A stretch of 64,000 bases of DNA from Topomyia yanbarensis (lineage: Eukaryota > Arthropoda > Insecta > Diptera > Culicidae), in assembly GCF_030247195.1 (NCBI RefSeq), contig NC_080672.1, positions 367,962,271 through 368,026,270 on the forward strand. Direction: 5' to 3'. The position numbers and the translations under genes were made by a program. Every line of letters begins with the position of its first letter. The stretch's first letter is position 1. Below the pieces are notes generated by a model. It was not told the DNA's origin. It searched no databases and was given only the letters and a program-made list of their open reading frames with translations. Positions 45,250 to 57,350 of this stretch are shown piece by piece.

Positions 45250-47780
45250 GAAATGTTTTAAAAATAATTGAAAAAAAACATGATTATCAGCGACTTTTAA
45301 CAATTTTGTAGCACGTTTCGTGTGAACAAATTATTGAGAAAATTTGGATTGCTTTTTACAATAGCCAAAAACAATGGTCACTAAATTCAGTAGGGTTTAT
45401 AGTTCTGTCCGAGCCAATATGAAGCGAATGACAAATATAGTTACTTATATACTGTGTGCCTTGTCTGAAGAACAAAGGAAGCTGCTACTATACTTCTTGC
45501 CCTAGTAATTTGTCGAGATGAGTGAGTCGCTGAAGCAAGAAGTTGTGCTCCGGCCAAATACTGTGATTATTGATAACTCGCATAAGACCCAGTATTCGTG
45601 TTGAGGAACATTTTCTGAAGGTGAAAATAGACATTAGGCTTACGATAGTCACTTTTATCGAGTTCTATCATGTCAGGTATTTAGCGCCAGGAGCGGCGAA
45701 ACACTTTACGCCCGAGTGGGTAGAAAGCATAGGGTGAGGCGTCCATTAGTAATGTTTTTTTCCCTTTTCGCAATGCACACGCTTACATTACATTCACATT
45801 AAGTCACGTTCGTTTATGCAAATGGAATTGTGGTACATCGATGTTTTCAAATGTGTGTAGTGCGAGATACCTGCGTTGCACATCTAATTTTTTTGAAATG
45901 GTTCAAAATATCGAGTGGGTAATTACCGATTGGTTACAAATAATAAATATCCATGAGTTTAGATGCAATTTTCATTAACCTGGTGGAAGGTTTAATATTG
46001 ATGTAAATAATATCACATAAAAATAAAACCAAACCCTTCAGTGGACGGAATTTGGGAAATCTGGCAGCAGTCAGCTACGAGGGTGATTGGCTGCATTGGG
46101 ATGGGTTGGTAGAAAAAGGAACACAAGGAAATTGGAATGAGTAGTAGCCAGAGCCTAAAAAAATTGACATTTCTTCGTAAACTTGAAAAAAACGAAATTC
46201 AATCCATGCCCGCTGCGATGAATGAAATGTTTGGTTCGTTTCCCTCGTCATTCGTTCTCTCGACGCAGCGCATTCAGGTTCGGACGTGTTCGGTTCCAGA
46301 AGCAAAGTGAATTTTGTTTTTATGCTGGCTCTGAGAAGGATTATTGAGCAAAAGTGCATCAGATATAGATTATGCAGTTCACTTATGCTCGAAAATGTAG
46401 AAGATGCCAACTTTTTCCTTCAAACTGTCGAAATAATATCAAATGAATGCTTTGGTTGGTGAATGAATTTATATTTCTTCTGCACTCAAACATTCGAATC
46501 TGCATGAAATTTTAGTCAGTTGGAAAGTGAATGAATGAGGGAGGCGTTGAATCTGAATGTCGGTTTCGGTAAATGCAAGCAGAAATAGGTAACTGATTTT
46601 GAAATTTTGTGGCTCTGGTAGTAGCTGCACGACGTGAAGCCGTTCTGTTGAGTTTCAACCACGGAAGAGAGTGGATCAAAATTTAAAAAGTTCAAGTCAT
46701 TATTGTTAACCAGAAGTGGTGAAACCGGCTAGTTTAGCCCTGGTCGTCGGCCTGACTGAAGTCGCCGGCCAATTACCAAGGACCAGCAAGGAGTTTACCT
46801 GTCACATTGAAGCGTATAAGGCAAAAAATATTTTTATTTACTAAGAAAGATATAGCCGAGACGACAGTATTTGTTTTCGCGTCATTTTAACGCAATATCA
46901 TTTTCATTGGCACTTAATTTCATTTTCATGCGAGAAATTCGTTCCGTATTAAAACATTGTTGCGACTAAAATGTTGTGACTGGTTGAATCTATAAGTCCA
47001 GAAAATTTATAAGTCCAGAGATACGACCACAGACCACTCGCAAGCGGTCTAATCTGCAAATGTTTGAAGCGATGGCTGGCATGATAAGAGATCTCCTGAG
47101 CAGGGATGCGAATGGTACCGGTAAACTACATTTTTTTCCGGTATATTCACATTTACACAAGCCGTACAGCCCGCTACAGTGACGCATCACTACTGCTCTT
47201 GCCAGAACGGTAGCCAAACCGAGTACATTTTCCGTACAGCAGTAAAATACATTTTTGTTTTGCTGCTGTACTCCGACTGCTCGATGAGAGTGTGGCATAG
47301 AAAAGTTTGCCCTATCGCTTTGTACACTTTTCTCTGTATAGTCAAAGGGAGAAACCCGCACACGAAAGCGTTGATGCCGGTCGTGGCGTAAATGAACCGC
47401 ATTCATTGTCGTCGTTTGTGATCAAAAATATTAAATAGATTGAAAATATTAAAAAATGTGAAACAAGTAAAGAGAAGCTGTACCGCTCGCGTCTGGTGGC
47501 TGTACTGGTGGCAGTATTTTTTGTCATGTTACTGCTTTGCACACAGTCAGCCGTACAGCGCTGGGCGTCCTGCAGTAGCGAAAGGCAGCAGCGTCGAAGA
47601 AGAAAAGAGAATGTTACAAAAATACTACAGCCGTAGAAAAGGTAGGCATTTTGAATCCTTGCTCCTGAGCTCGATTGAATGAAACATCAACTACAACTGG
47701 AATCCAGAAAATCGTGAGTATTCAGTTTGTGGGGGTCAAGGCCGCCATCACGATAGATACAGATAACAGTATTGTGGATG
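45250..47780. other. interior of candidate hAT unit, no recognised gene
   Basis: Frames at 46075-46410 (minus), 46990-47406 (minus) and 47179-47391 (plus) shadow one another; none shows a zinc finger or hAT dimerisation motif. Composition is less AT-rich from 46200 to 47700. Confidence 0.3.
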
Positions 47781-47786
47781 ATCTTA

Positions 47787-48107
47787 TTACACGTAAGTCA
47801 GATTTATTTGCCATTTTCTAAAAGATTGTTTCTGAAATTCGTAGGTTCGTTCGTTAGTATTATTATGGCAGTTGAGCGCTGGAGGGTCCGACCAGCGACA
47901 GTCGTTTTTTCGCTTGTATAGTGCCAATCCCTCATGTCGGAGATAGTGCGTATTATAGCGCATCATTGTACGAATAATGCGCAATACTTCCGACGTGACT
48001 CCCTTGCTTAGAATAAAACAAATACGATAGTCGCTGGTCAGATTTTCCAGTTTGCAACAGCAGCCAGAATAGTTCGGAAACACATCTGGATTACTCGGCC
48101 GCAAATT
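47787..48107 (-). other. coding-like stretch of unknown origin
   Basis: A 128-codon minus frame (to 48173) includes GVTSEVLRIIRTMMRYNTHY. The amphipathic character looks protein-like but no domain is recognised, and its first third overlaps the interspersed repeat at 48108. Confidence 0.25.
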
Positions 48108-48305
48108 AAGAGCGAGTAAAGGCTTTAACCAAGGCTTATTAGTCTGGGCAAGGTGTAAATAACTCTGTCCCATCCCAAAGGACTAAAGGAGTGACATTAA
48201 CCTTCTTAGCCAAGTCACTCCCAACGATTTTTAGGATTAATATTATTATTATTCCCCCTTTTAACTGAAACGGTTGGTACGATTGTCCTCGTTTCTTCCT
48301 CCTTT
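48108..48305 (+). repeat. interspersed repeat (copy of 22385-22600)
   Basis: Same block order as the copy at 22385, with an added ATT microsatellite (48239-48252) between the TCACTCCCAACGATTT and CCCCTTTT phrases. Confidence 0.7.
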
Positions 48306-49414
48306 AGTAGTATTAACTGAAATTGTTCCTCAAATTTTGGTAAAACAAGCCTGTAATCGGAAAGTATTACAGCTTTCTTCAAAAAGTCATGCATCTCTTC
48401 CAACCTTGATAATGAAAACGAATCAATTACTGCACAGATTAGTGTCAACATGTTTGAATTAACTTAGAATATGTAACTGCAAGCATCACAGCAAATTCAA
48501 CTGCTAGAAGGAACTAAACAGTAGGTCATGCACACTGCCGCTGACAAAAATTTTGCAAATGAATCACAGGAATCGGATAAATAGTAGTTTAAAAACAGAG
48601 AAATCTAAATGAAAGTCTCTTCGGCACAGGAGAAGCTGGTGTGATGTCTTGTCTTTGATTTTTGAATTAATGAGCTCACCCATATTTATAATTTCTAGTT
48701 ATTTTGGTGGAGTCATCAATGTTCCATTTAACAAAATTTACGTAAATTAGAAGATAACAGTTATCAGTACTAAGAGATATCCTTTCGATTAGTGAACAGT
48801 CCTTTAGTAGATAAATTCGGGTTAGTTTAGTAGATTAATTCATTGAAACATATCTTTTATATTGTTCAAAAATCCATGAATTTGGAAATAAAACCTAAGA
48901 GCATCGTGTGTTCAAATATAATATTTGCTTAATCTAGGTAATCCTATCGAGTCCCAATGGTTTTGCAAAATTGCAAGTTCATATTCATGGGTTGTAGAGA
49001 ATTTTCTGTTTGTACACACTTTACATGTTAACAAGCAAAATTACTGGTCTACTTTTTGCCATAGGTTCGAGGATCTAGCAGAAGAATCAGCTAGAAAAAT
49101 CAGCCTGTCCAGTGATATAAAAAGTATCGGGTTCATAAAAAAATGGAACCATGAAAAAGTCTAAATACCTAAAAAGATAAATAAATAGTTTTCACTTGTC
49201 TGATAATATTGCTGAAAATAATCTTCAATGTATTATCATTTGAAAATATTATAAATTCGAGTTAAATAGGAGTTGAACCGTTTCTACGCATCTACAAATC
49301 GCCTGCCTGATCAGAACATTTCTAGCGAATTGCGACATTCTCTTGTATTTGTATTTAAATAATTGAAGGCCAACTGAGACTGAGTCTTAATGAACTAAAC
49401 TAAAAAGAAATTAC
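48306..49414. other. AT-rich DNA, no recognised gene
   Basis: No repeat ends or domains. The 49310-49410 segment is the probable 3' untranslated part of the LINE relic that follows. Confidence 0.35.
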
Positions 49415-49795
49415 CTAAAGTGGCAACAAACGGTTGCGAAACTGTATAGAACTAATGACGAAGTCGAAGATGTCGCTATAATCGTTGAATCGACGGGACA
49501 TTTTTAATATCGGTCTGTTGGCAGCGTAGTTAGTGTTACGCATTTCATTCTACAGCAGTATTTGTGGACGGAGGACACGAGTTGTTGGTGCGTAGTGGTT
49601 AATTTGTGATGAAGGTAACTTGCGACGCGTGTCTACGATCTTCTAAATTGTAGATCTAATAATCGACAACGGTCTTCGTATGGTGGCAGGTTCAACGGAT
49701 CGTTTCAAGACCATTGACGTAACGCATATCGTATGAATCTGAGTTGGGCAGCTTCAATTCTCCGGCTCCAAATTGCATGATAGGGGCACCCACCA
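49415..49795 (-). pseudogene. LINE ORF2 C-terminal relic (Jockey/CR1 group)
   Basis: The minus strand reads RIEAAQLRFIRYALRQWS, a stop, NDPLNLPPYEDRCRLLDLQF. After a frame change follow HYAPTTRVLRPQILL and NEMRNTNYAANRPILKMSRR, and after another, FNDYSDIFDFVISSIQFRNR to a terminal stop at 49415. This order (R-RF-RYALR-LPW-DP-LPPYE-R-LL-L, then RTNY, then FN and RNR near the end) is that of the C-terminal tail of Jockey/CR1-type ORF2 proteins. Two frame changes and internal stops show it is dead. No reverse transcriptase core precedes it, so the piece was cut off on its 5' side, close to where the plus-strand CR1 element begins about 185 bases away. Confidence 0.65.
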
Positions 49796-50356
49796 GATGC
49801 TGTTTGCAAATTCCAACGGTGAAAATTGTAACTTGTAAATTTATAATAAAAATCACATTTCATAGCAATAATTCGTCAATGTACTATAACGTTTCCTGTA
49901 TCAGATAACAAATTGTCTATTGCCTTAGTTTTGGAACTGTTTTCACTAAGAACTTTTCAAACTTCGTGACTTCGTAGTACCAGTTTGTTTACATCGTGTT
50001 TGCTTTTTTGTTCTGGAGAAAGTTCCATTTTATCTGTGTTTTACTTGCCGTTTTTCGGCGAAAAAGTTTCCAGTCGCTTGACGGACATTCTGTTTTGTTT
50101 CGTGTACTGCTCAACAGTGAAATCCTTGTGCTAAAGTGCCTTATTTCGCCGTGTGAAAACTTTGTGAGTCTACGGTGAAATTGTAAGACTGCAACCTGCG
50201 TGTAATTCCCCACAAAAAAACTTACGCGCTCACTTCGCCATCTGCACGCGAGTAGTGGAAAGTGTTCCCCACACTTCAACTTTGCGCACAGCGAGATGAA
50301 ATCTCGGGTGGGTTTTCAAAAGGTCGTAAGCGACAAAAGGCGGGTTGAAATCAGCC

Positions 50357-51069
50357 ATGAGTTATAGTTGCAAGTCATGCGACTCTCCCGTTTATGGGAT
50401 TGAGAAAATTGCATGTCGCGGCCATTGCGGATCGATTTTCCACCGCACATGTATTCCAGGTATGCAGCGATCCGCACTAGATCTGTTGTCTAGTTTCAAC
50501 AACAACCTGTACTAGCTCTGTGACGATTGTGCTCGCTGTTTCAACGAGTGGGTGCAGCAATCCGTTTCCGCTGCTCCCATTGTGGACACAATAAAATTAT
50601 GTGAGGCTGTAGATAATTTGAACATGGTCATCTCAAATCTTTCGAGCCGTATTGAAAATAATTTTCCAGCCAATTACGGCTCTGTAACTCATAGGGGGCT
50701 GTTTGTCAAGTGACATCCGGAGGATCTGCCCATTCCGAAACGATGTCGCGAGAATAATGCTAAAATGTGTGCTGTGGTACTAGAGCCATTCAGCGGGAAA
50801 TCAGAACAGTTGCGGATGAGCGGGAGCAGTTTTGGCCAGTGGAGGAAATCGTTGCCATGACCCAAGAATGCCTTGGAATAAGCGATGTACCCAAAGCAAT
50901 TTTGTTGGTCAAGAAGGACACCGATCTCACGAAACTCAACTTTGCTTCTTTCCGAGTTGAGCTTCCGAACGAACTAAAGGACACTGCACTCAAAGCGTCT
51001 ACTTGGCCGACTGGAGTACTCGTTCGGGAATTTAATTTCTACCAGCCAAAGCAGGATAGATTTCGCTAA
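50357..51069 (+). pseudogene. CR1 ORF1 relic with PHD-like zinc finger
   Basis: From ATG at 50357 the frame reads MSYSCKSCDSPVYGIEKIAC and gives C-x2-C, C-x3-C, H-x2-C and C-x2-C pairs in the order of a PHD finger. A stop interrupts just before the last pair (LY*LCDDC). The frame then continues through a short coiled segment (LCEAVDNLNMVISNLSSRIE) and stops near 50715. A second piece in another frame (50767-51069) carries IRTVADEREQFWPVEEIVAM, KKDTDLTKLNFASFRVELP and STWPTGVLVREF, the conserved C-terminal module of these ORF1 proteins. ORF1 proteins bind element RNA and act as chaperones. One in-frame stop plus at least one frameshift disable this copy. Confidence 0.7.
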
Positions 51070-51081
51070 TGGGCTACTGGG

Positions 51082-54000
51082 ATGCACCGCAGCTTGTATT
51101 ATGGAAGCCCTCCGCCCGCCACAGTCCAGCTACTGCAGCCAACGTTCACCAGTCGTCCCGGTCCTGTGTACGGGAGTGGAGAAAGGGTCTTCCAAACTTC
51201 CCTCTGCGGCAAGTACCCATCCTTTCTGAATAATTCAAGCGCTGAAATGTTCCCCGATTCCAGTTCTCCTTTAATTGCACCGTATCAGCACCAGATGCCG
51301 TTCTTCCTGCCTGCGAATCGCAGCTTACGAGAGACACCTAGTCCAGCTGCATTGCATACATCCCACGTAATGTCGTCTCTTCGGTCACCGGGACGCACAC
51401 TTGCCGCCAGCCGTGAGAAAGCCCTTAGTCCCTCCGCCACAGTCGAGCCCTTCCTGCCAGCGACCAGCAGCCGTCCCGGTCCTGTGGTGGAGATGGGACG
51501 AGGGGTCTTTCGCAAACCTACCTCAGGCAAGTACAATGCATCTGTGAGCTCTTCCTTGCCTCCAAGCTCTTCGATTTCCAGCATTGGTCAACGACGGGCT
51601 AAGCTGCTGCTATACTACCAAAAAGGTGGTGGTATTAATTCAATCGTTGAGCAATACCGTCTTGCAGTCTCCGATAAGAGTTTTGACATCATGGTCTTCG
51701 TCGAAACATGGTTGAACGATGACACGCTTTCCAGTCAGGTGTTCGGTACTGAATACGAGGTGTTTCGCTGTGACAGGAGCCCTAGCAACAGCCGAAAATC
51801 CACCGGAGGCGGCGTATTAGTAGCGGTTAAAACCAGCTTGAAGGCAAGAATCGTCGAGAACACTTCTTGGGTTTGTTTAGAGCAGGTTTGGACAATTATC
51901 GAGCTTGGCGACCGTAAGTTGTACTTGTGTGCTTTGTATGTTCCACCCGACCGCGCTCGTGATACCGGATACGTTGAAGCACACTGCAGCTCAGTTTTTA
52001 CTATCCTCGAAGATGCTAACGCTATTGATGAGATCATGGTACTAGGAGATTTTAATCTTCCTAGCATTTCATGGAAATCTTCCCCTAATGGATTTCTTTA
52101 TCCGGATTCGGACCATTCCGTTCTCAACCCATGTGCAGTGAGGCTACTTGATAGCTATAGCTCAGCCACGTTACTACAAATCAATCTTATTGCCAATGAG
52201 AATAGCCGCCATCTCGATCTTTGTTTTGTCAGCGATCAGGTTTCCGCCACATCAATAGTGACGGCTCCCTCTCCCCTAGTAAAACCAGTGGCACATCATC
52301 CTCCACTGATCGCCACGATTGATAGCTCTGTGGTGCATGACTTCGACATATTACCGCTTTCTGTCTCCTACAATTTCCGTAAAGGTGATCATCGCAGTAT
52401 CGCAGACCTTCTTTCCACCATCGATTGGGAAAATATTCTGGACCCTGAAGATGTCGAAACCGCAGTTCAAACCTTTTCAAACGTTCTGGTGTACGCTATT
52501 GACAGGCACGTTCCAAAGAAAGTTCACCATCGACAAACCGGCCCTCCATGGCAAACGAGTACACGGCTGTGACGGCTTGAAGTCTATAAAGAGAGCTGCC
52601 CTGCGGAGGTTTACCAAGTACCGCATAATATCACTCAGAGACTATTACGTCAGTCTCAACCATGCGTACAAACGAGCAAGTCAACACTGTTTCTATCGAT
52701 ATCAGCAAAATATTCATATTAATCTCAAGTCGCATCCCAAACGTTTCTGGAAATATGTGAACGAGCAGCGCAAGGAATCAGGACTGCCGTCGTCTATGAC
52801 TTTCAATGGGAACACAGCTACTGCATCTCGAGAGATATGTGCACTTTTCTCGGAAAAATTCGCGAGTGTATTCACAGATGAGGCACTAACTATTGAGCAA
52901 ATCGAACTCGCTGCTAGCAGAACTCCACTTGTAGGCCAAGCTTTGGGTGCTATCGATGTCGATGCAGCGATGATTACCAGAGCTTCCTCTCGGCTTAAGT
53001 CATTTTTCAATCCGGGACCCGACGGGTTCCCCTCCGTTATCCTGAAAAGGCACATTGAAGCTTTGATTACTCCGCTTCTTCATATTTTTCGAACATCTAT
53101 TGTTAGAGGAGTTTTCCCGTCTTGCTGGAAATACGCGAACATGTTCCCAGTCCACAAGAAGGGTAATAAGCGAGACGTCAATAATTACCGTGGAATAACT
53201 TCATTGAGTGCAGTTTTAAAGTTGTTCGAGCTGATGATTATGGAACCTCTACAGGCTCATTGTAAGCAGTACCTAAGTAACGATCAACACGGCTTCACGT
53301 CCGGGCGGTCAACAGCCTCTAACCTGCTGTGTTTAACATCCTATATAACAGAGAGTATGGAGCATCGTGCTCAAACCGACGTTGTTTACACCGACTTATC
53401 TGCCGCTTTCGATAAGATAAATCACGACATCGCAAAAATGGAGAGATTTGGAATAAATGGTAGTGTTTTGCGGTTGTTTCGATCCTACCTCACAGACCGA
53501 GAGATAGCGGTTGTCATAGGAGATTGTCAGGCCCCCACGTTCATTTCTACGTCAGGAATTCCTCAAGGAAGCCACTTGGAACCGTTGATGTTTCTGCTAT
53601 ATTTCAATGATGTACATCTAGTTCTGAAGACTCCACGATTGTCCCTCGTAGAAGACCTCAAGATATTCCGTCTAATTCGGTCAATTGACGACTGCAGATT
53701 TCTCCAACAGCAGCTTGATGTCTTTGCTGATTAGTGTAACACGAACCGCATGTGCGTGAGCCCGAAGAAGTGTTCGGTAATATCGTTTTCACGGAAAAAA
53801 GGATTCGATTCATTTTAACTACCGTCTACTAGAAACAGACATTGAACGCGTCAGTCACGTTAAAGATCTGGGAGTGATTCTGGATCCTCAACTTACGTTT
53901 AAACAGCACGTCTCCTATGCAGTTGGTAAAGCATCTCGAGCACTGGGATGCATCTTCAGAATAGCCAAAAATTTTACGGATATCTATTGTCTCAAATCGC

Positions 54001-54491
54001 TCTACTGTGCTTTATCGCGATCAATTCTAGAATATTGCTCTGAAGTTTGGAGTCCAAACTACAATAATGGCGTTGAGAGAATAGAGTCCGTTCAGCGTCG
54101 CTTTTTACGTTTCGCGCTTCGTAGATTGCCGTGAAGAGATCCTTCCCGACTACCTCGCTATGAAAACCGGTATCAGCTAATTAAACTAGAGCCCCTACAT
54201 GTTCGGATGAATACTGCAAGAGCCTTGTTCATCGCTGACACTCTGCAAGGTCGTATACATGCCCCAGCTATTCTGGAACAAATCAACATAAACGTCGCTC
54301 CTCGAACACTACGCGACAACATTATGTTCAGATTACCATTCCGACGCACTAACTATAGTATGTATGGAGCCGTCACTGGTCTGCAACGAATTTTTAACCA
54401 GGCAGCTACTGCATTTGATTTCAACATTTTTCGACAAAATCTGCGCATACGTTTTTCCAGACTATTTAATCAATTAGCTAACAACACTTGA
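51082..54491 (+). pseudogene. CR1 ORF2 (endonuclease and reverse transcriptase), inactivated
   Basis: A proline/serine-rich leader (51082-51590) carries two SRPGPV ... GKY repeats. An apurinic-type endonuclease follows: ETWLNDD near 51710, LGDFNLPS at 52040-52065 and a HHPPL C-terminal motif at 52300. The usual catalytic asparagine of the opening YQN motif is lysine (YQKGGG, AAA at 51622-51624). A frameshift near 52560-52590 separates it from the reverse transcriptase (52590-53734). That holds GPDGFPS, VHKKGNKRDVNNYRGI, DLSAAFDKINHD and GIPQGSHLEPL. The catalytic YADD is changed to LVED (53645-53656), so the first catalytic aspartate is lost. A stop replaces tryptophan at 53732, a second frameshift lies at 53790-53870, and a third break (TGA for TGG) at 54132. 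The C-terminal tail runs to 54491. Confidence 0.85.
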
Positions 54492-54608
54492 CCTTTTTAT
54501 TTGTTTTAATTATTGTATGACTATTGTTTTTGTGTACTTGATTGTTAGAAATTATATTAGTATTAAGGCCAACATCATTAGGGCTTTGATATGCCTGTTG
54601 ATGTATTG

Positions 54609-54630
54609 AACAAATAAACAAATAAACAAA
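54609..54630 (+). repeat. CR1 3' tail of short tandem repeats
   Basis: ACAAATAA repeated about two and a half times marks the 3' end of the retrotransposon, as in CR1-clade elements. Confidence 0.7.
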
Positions 54631-54736
54631 AGTACATTCAGTTTCCTTTGGCTCAAGTCACCAGGATTAACATATTTATGCAATAAATTTTAAGCCCCTC
54701 CCGAAACAAAATCCTGGCTACGGGCCTGGTTTTATT

Positions 54737-55282
54737 GGTAAGTAAGTAGTGGATTCAATAAATATTAAATGATTGTTACTCCTACCACGAGTATTAACTA
54801 TTTATAAGTAATTCACATTTTCGCCTATATCACATATTATACTACGTTCACACTACGAGTTAAAACATGTTTTAACGCTATCTTGATTACATTTTTGTAT
54901 TTTGGTATTTATTATAACGTGTTTAACTCTGTTGTGATTAGGGGACGTGGACCGCCTGTCCCTAGTTAGGAGACAATATTTACACTGACTTTCACATCTT
55001 TGGAATTGTTGTGTAGTTGTTGTAAATATTTCTATCTCTCATAACACGGTAAGTTTGACGTGCTTTCTCACACAAACCATAAGGCAGTGCCTTAACGAGT
55101 ATTGCAAACGTCTAGATTTTATTGTTGGAAGGAGATTCTTCGTTCCAGTTAAGTGCGCATAAAAAATTCTGTTTGTGGATTCATCACTTTTTGGCCCTGC
55201 AAATAGCGATACATTGAAAGACATTTCCTAGCAAATTTTCGACTTTGCCCTTGCACTGGGTTTACTAATGGCATTTTCGTTT
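54737..55282. other. no recognised gene
   Basis: AT-rich flank right of the candidate hAT unit. A 61-codon minus frame has no domain. Confidence 0.4.
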
Positions 55283-55286
55283 TTAA

Positions 55287-55801
55287 CCCATTCATGCCCA
55301 TGTGGCTTGAGGACAACAACGTTTTAAAACAGCCATAACTTTTGATTGAGGCAAGATTTGCTCATAAAAACAAGTAAGGCTAATAAATGTGACTATTGCT
55401 ATCATTTGAGTATTAACAGTTACAAGGATCAGCTATAGAACTGAAGTTATTGCAATTAGTCTGATTGGATTCCGACGGAGTGCTGCCAGGGACAGTTTAC
55501 GTTGATGACGGAAAATATTTTTTTCATGTATCTTCCTTATATTGAAATATTATTGAAAACTGATAAATCTTATCAATTTAGACTGTTTTCCGCTACGTTT
55601 TCCACGCAATTACACTATTGTAAATATTCTTGGAGAATTGTATTGAGCATTGGAAGGTAAAAATTGAGCAGCTTGTAACTCTGCGAGGGAAGCACCTATC
55701 TTTTTGAAAAAAGGCTTTTCGTGTTTCTGGACCCCACCGTTTTCAAGGAAAAATAATTTTGAAACTCTACCTGAACTAGAAAAAAGTTGAGCATGAGAGG
55801 G
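55287..55801. mobile_element. TTAA-flanked MITE (piggyBac-like)
   Basis: Ends CCCATTCATGCCCATGTGG and, in reverse complement, CCCTCTCATGCTCAAC are flanked by TTAA at 55283-55286 and 55802-55805. 515 bp, AT-rich, non-coding. A related left end is present at 44858. Confidence 0.7.
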
Positions 55802-55805
55802 TTAA

Positions 55806-55905
55806 CAGTGCACTACAACGGTGTAGTCGGTGCTACACTCATTCAAACTTGGGTGTAATCAGTCTACCTCTTTCTTTGCACTACACCGGTGTAGCACCAA
55901 GAAAA
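55806..55905. repeat. paired CTACA-CGGTGTAG palindromes
   Basis: CTACAACGGTGTAG at 55813-55826 and the perfect palindrome CTACACCGGTGTAG at 55881-55894 are each preceded by GCA and followed by a CGGTGCTAC- or CACC-type phrase. They may be the ends of a very small element or a binding-site pair. Confidence 0.45.
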
Positions 55906-57179
55906 AACGAAAACGCTATAACTTATACAGATGTCAGAAAATTGTGTAAAATGAGGAATATGAAATCATTAACATATTCTTATAACACTAAATTATAACA
56001 CTAAAATTGTCCTTATTGAATTTTATCAAAAAATTATACAGTTTAATTTAAATCAGGAACTATTGAGGACACTATCGGTCCGAATAATATTTTCTCTGTA
56101 ATTTTATTAACTGTATTAAATCCAGTAGTAAAATCTTGCACATATATTCTTTCATTATACGATCAATTTAATTGACCAGCAAACTGATCTTTTGGCAACA
56201 TTCTTGCTCGTGTGGGGTAAGTTTTTGGTGTGTCTATGAAAAAATCATATTCCATAGCTCAACTATTGAACAGCGCCAAACCCCCACCGTGCATCTGTCA
56301 ACCAGCATCACCCATCAGCAGCAGGCAATCCCATCAGGGCATCAGAGACACAGTCAATCCTCACGTGTCAATCGTTTTGCGCCATAGTCCCGCTTGGTGA
56401 TGATGTTGATGCTGTATAGTTGGTCGCTCCCGCCACACATTGTTATTTTTATTAGCCACTCAATCTCGGCAGAGCAGCGAGTAGCTGCGGCGGCAGTTCA
56501 CCACTCTCGGCGTGTAATGGTTTATTTTCCCGCTCGCATTTTCTGTTCCCTCTTCCCTTATTCCCTGCTTCCTCGACGGAGAGAACCAGAACGTTTGTGT
56601 GCTTGTGTGATATGCCTTTTATTATTTATGTTATACTTTGAGGCACAAATTGTTTTTCATCTAGTTAGCCGGCAAATACCGTGTGAAGAAGCTGGCATAA
56701 ATCAATCGTTTTGCCAAAGTTGAAAAGGAACAGCACCATTTGGACGGGGATTTCAATGCGTTTGGCGTGAATTCATCTTTCTTTGTTGGGGATTTTTTTT
56801 CGAAACTAGCGCGGGTTTGGAGGAAAGGTGGGCAATTTAAAACATTACTTAGAATTGCATTTAGCGGATTTTTTTCCTCTTCGCGTTTGTTGGTAAACGA
56901 TTTCCGTTCATCGTTGAACTTGACTTTGTGCGAAAAGATGAATGGGGTTTATGTTTTGAGAAAGTGACGGGAGGGGAAGCTAAAAATAGTAAAACATTTT
57001 ACGTACCGTACCGTGGAATATGGAATTTGAACATTCGGTGTGTCGTTGACGTAGACCGTTTGCTATCGAATTCCCAGCTGTGTGTCTGATTGGGTGTCAA
57101 AGACATAGAGAGGAACCGATACAGCGATTTTGTGTTCACACACTGCTGGTCTACGCTTAATTTTTTATGACAGTACAAA
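55906..57179. other. AT-rich DNA with a less AT-rich island at 56180-56960
   Basis: The island has CAGCA-rich and CCCGC-rich phrases and plus frames of 71-109 codons that overlap in different registers without domains. Possible regulatory DNA; coding is not supported. Confidence 0.3.
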
Positions 57180-57350
57180 AACCTGTGTTAGTGTCGGATT
57201 CTGATGAGACGTAGTCGAAACGCAAATTCCATAATTAATTTAGCCATAGGCTTTTGTGCTCTTCAGGCATAAAAAATTTTTCTAATGGAGGAAATATAGT
57301 TTTTACCAAAATTGTTCTCCACTAAGGCGAAATATAGCATAGTGAATAAT
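57180..57350 (+). repeat. partial copy of the 28319-28659 MITE family and its flank
   Basis: GTGTCGGATTCTGATGAGAC-type sequence and the following flank (CTAAGGCGAAATATAGCATAG) match 28608-28740. Because the flank matches too, the family extends outside the hairpin. Confidence 0.6.

Larger units (their letters stand above)
49980..54630 (+). mobile_element. CR1-type non-LTR retrotransposon, near full-length but inactivated
   Basis: About 4.65 kb with a 5' leader, ORF1 (PHD-like finger, frameshifted), ORF2 (endonuclease, reverse transcriptase, C-terminal tail) and a 3' end of short ACAAATAA repeats rather than poly-A. Microsatellite-like 3' tails and a PHD-type finger in ORF1 are features of the CR1 clade as known from mosquitoes. 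The 5' boundary is approximate. Confidence 0.8.
45205..54728. mobile_element. possible 9.5-kb hAT-type unit with nested LINE
   Basis: CAGGCACGTAG at the left and, in reverse complement, CAGGCCCGTAG at the right end are each bordered by the same eight bases GTTTTATT (45197-45204 and 54729-54736). The position and length of the duplication are as hAT elements make them. Inner sequence on both sides includes CCCC-rich and CGAAA phrases near the ends. No hAT transposase was recognised inside. A CR1 LINE (about 49980-54630) and a second LINE relic make up much of the interior. Chance matching of eight bases next to short ends is possible, so this is a hypothesis. Confidence 0.4.

Noticed and set aside
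46990..47406. 138-codon minus-strand frame as the hAT transposase of the 9.5-kb unit
   Set aside because: No BED-type zinc finger, no catalytic motif and no C-terminal dimerisation motif; several overlapping frames on both strands.
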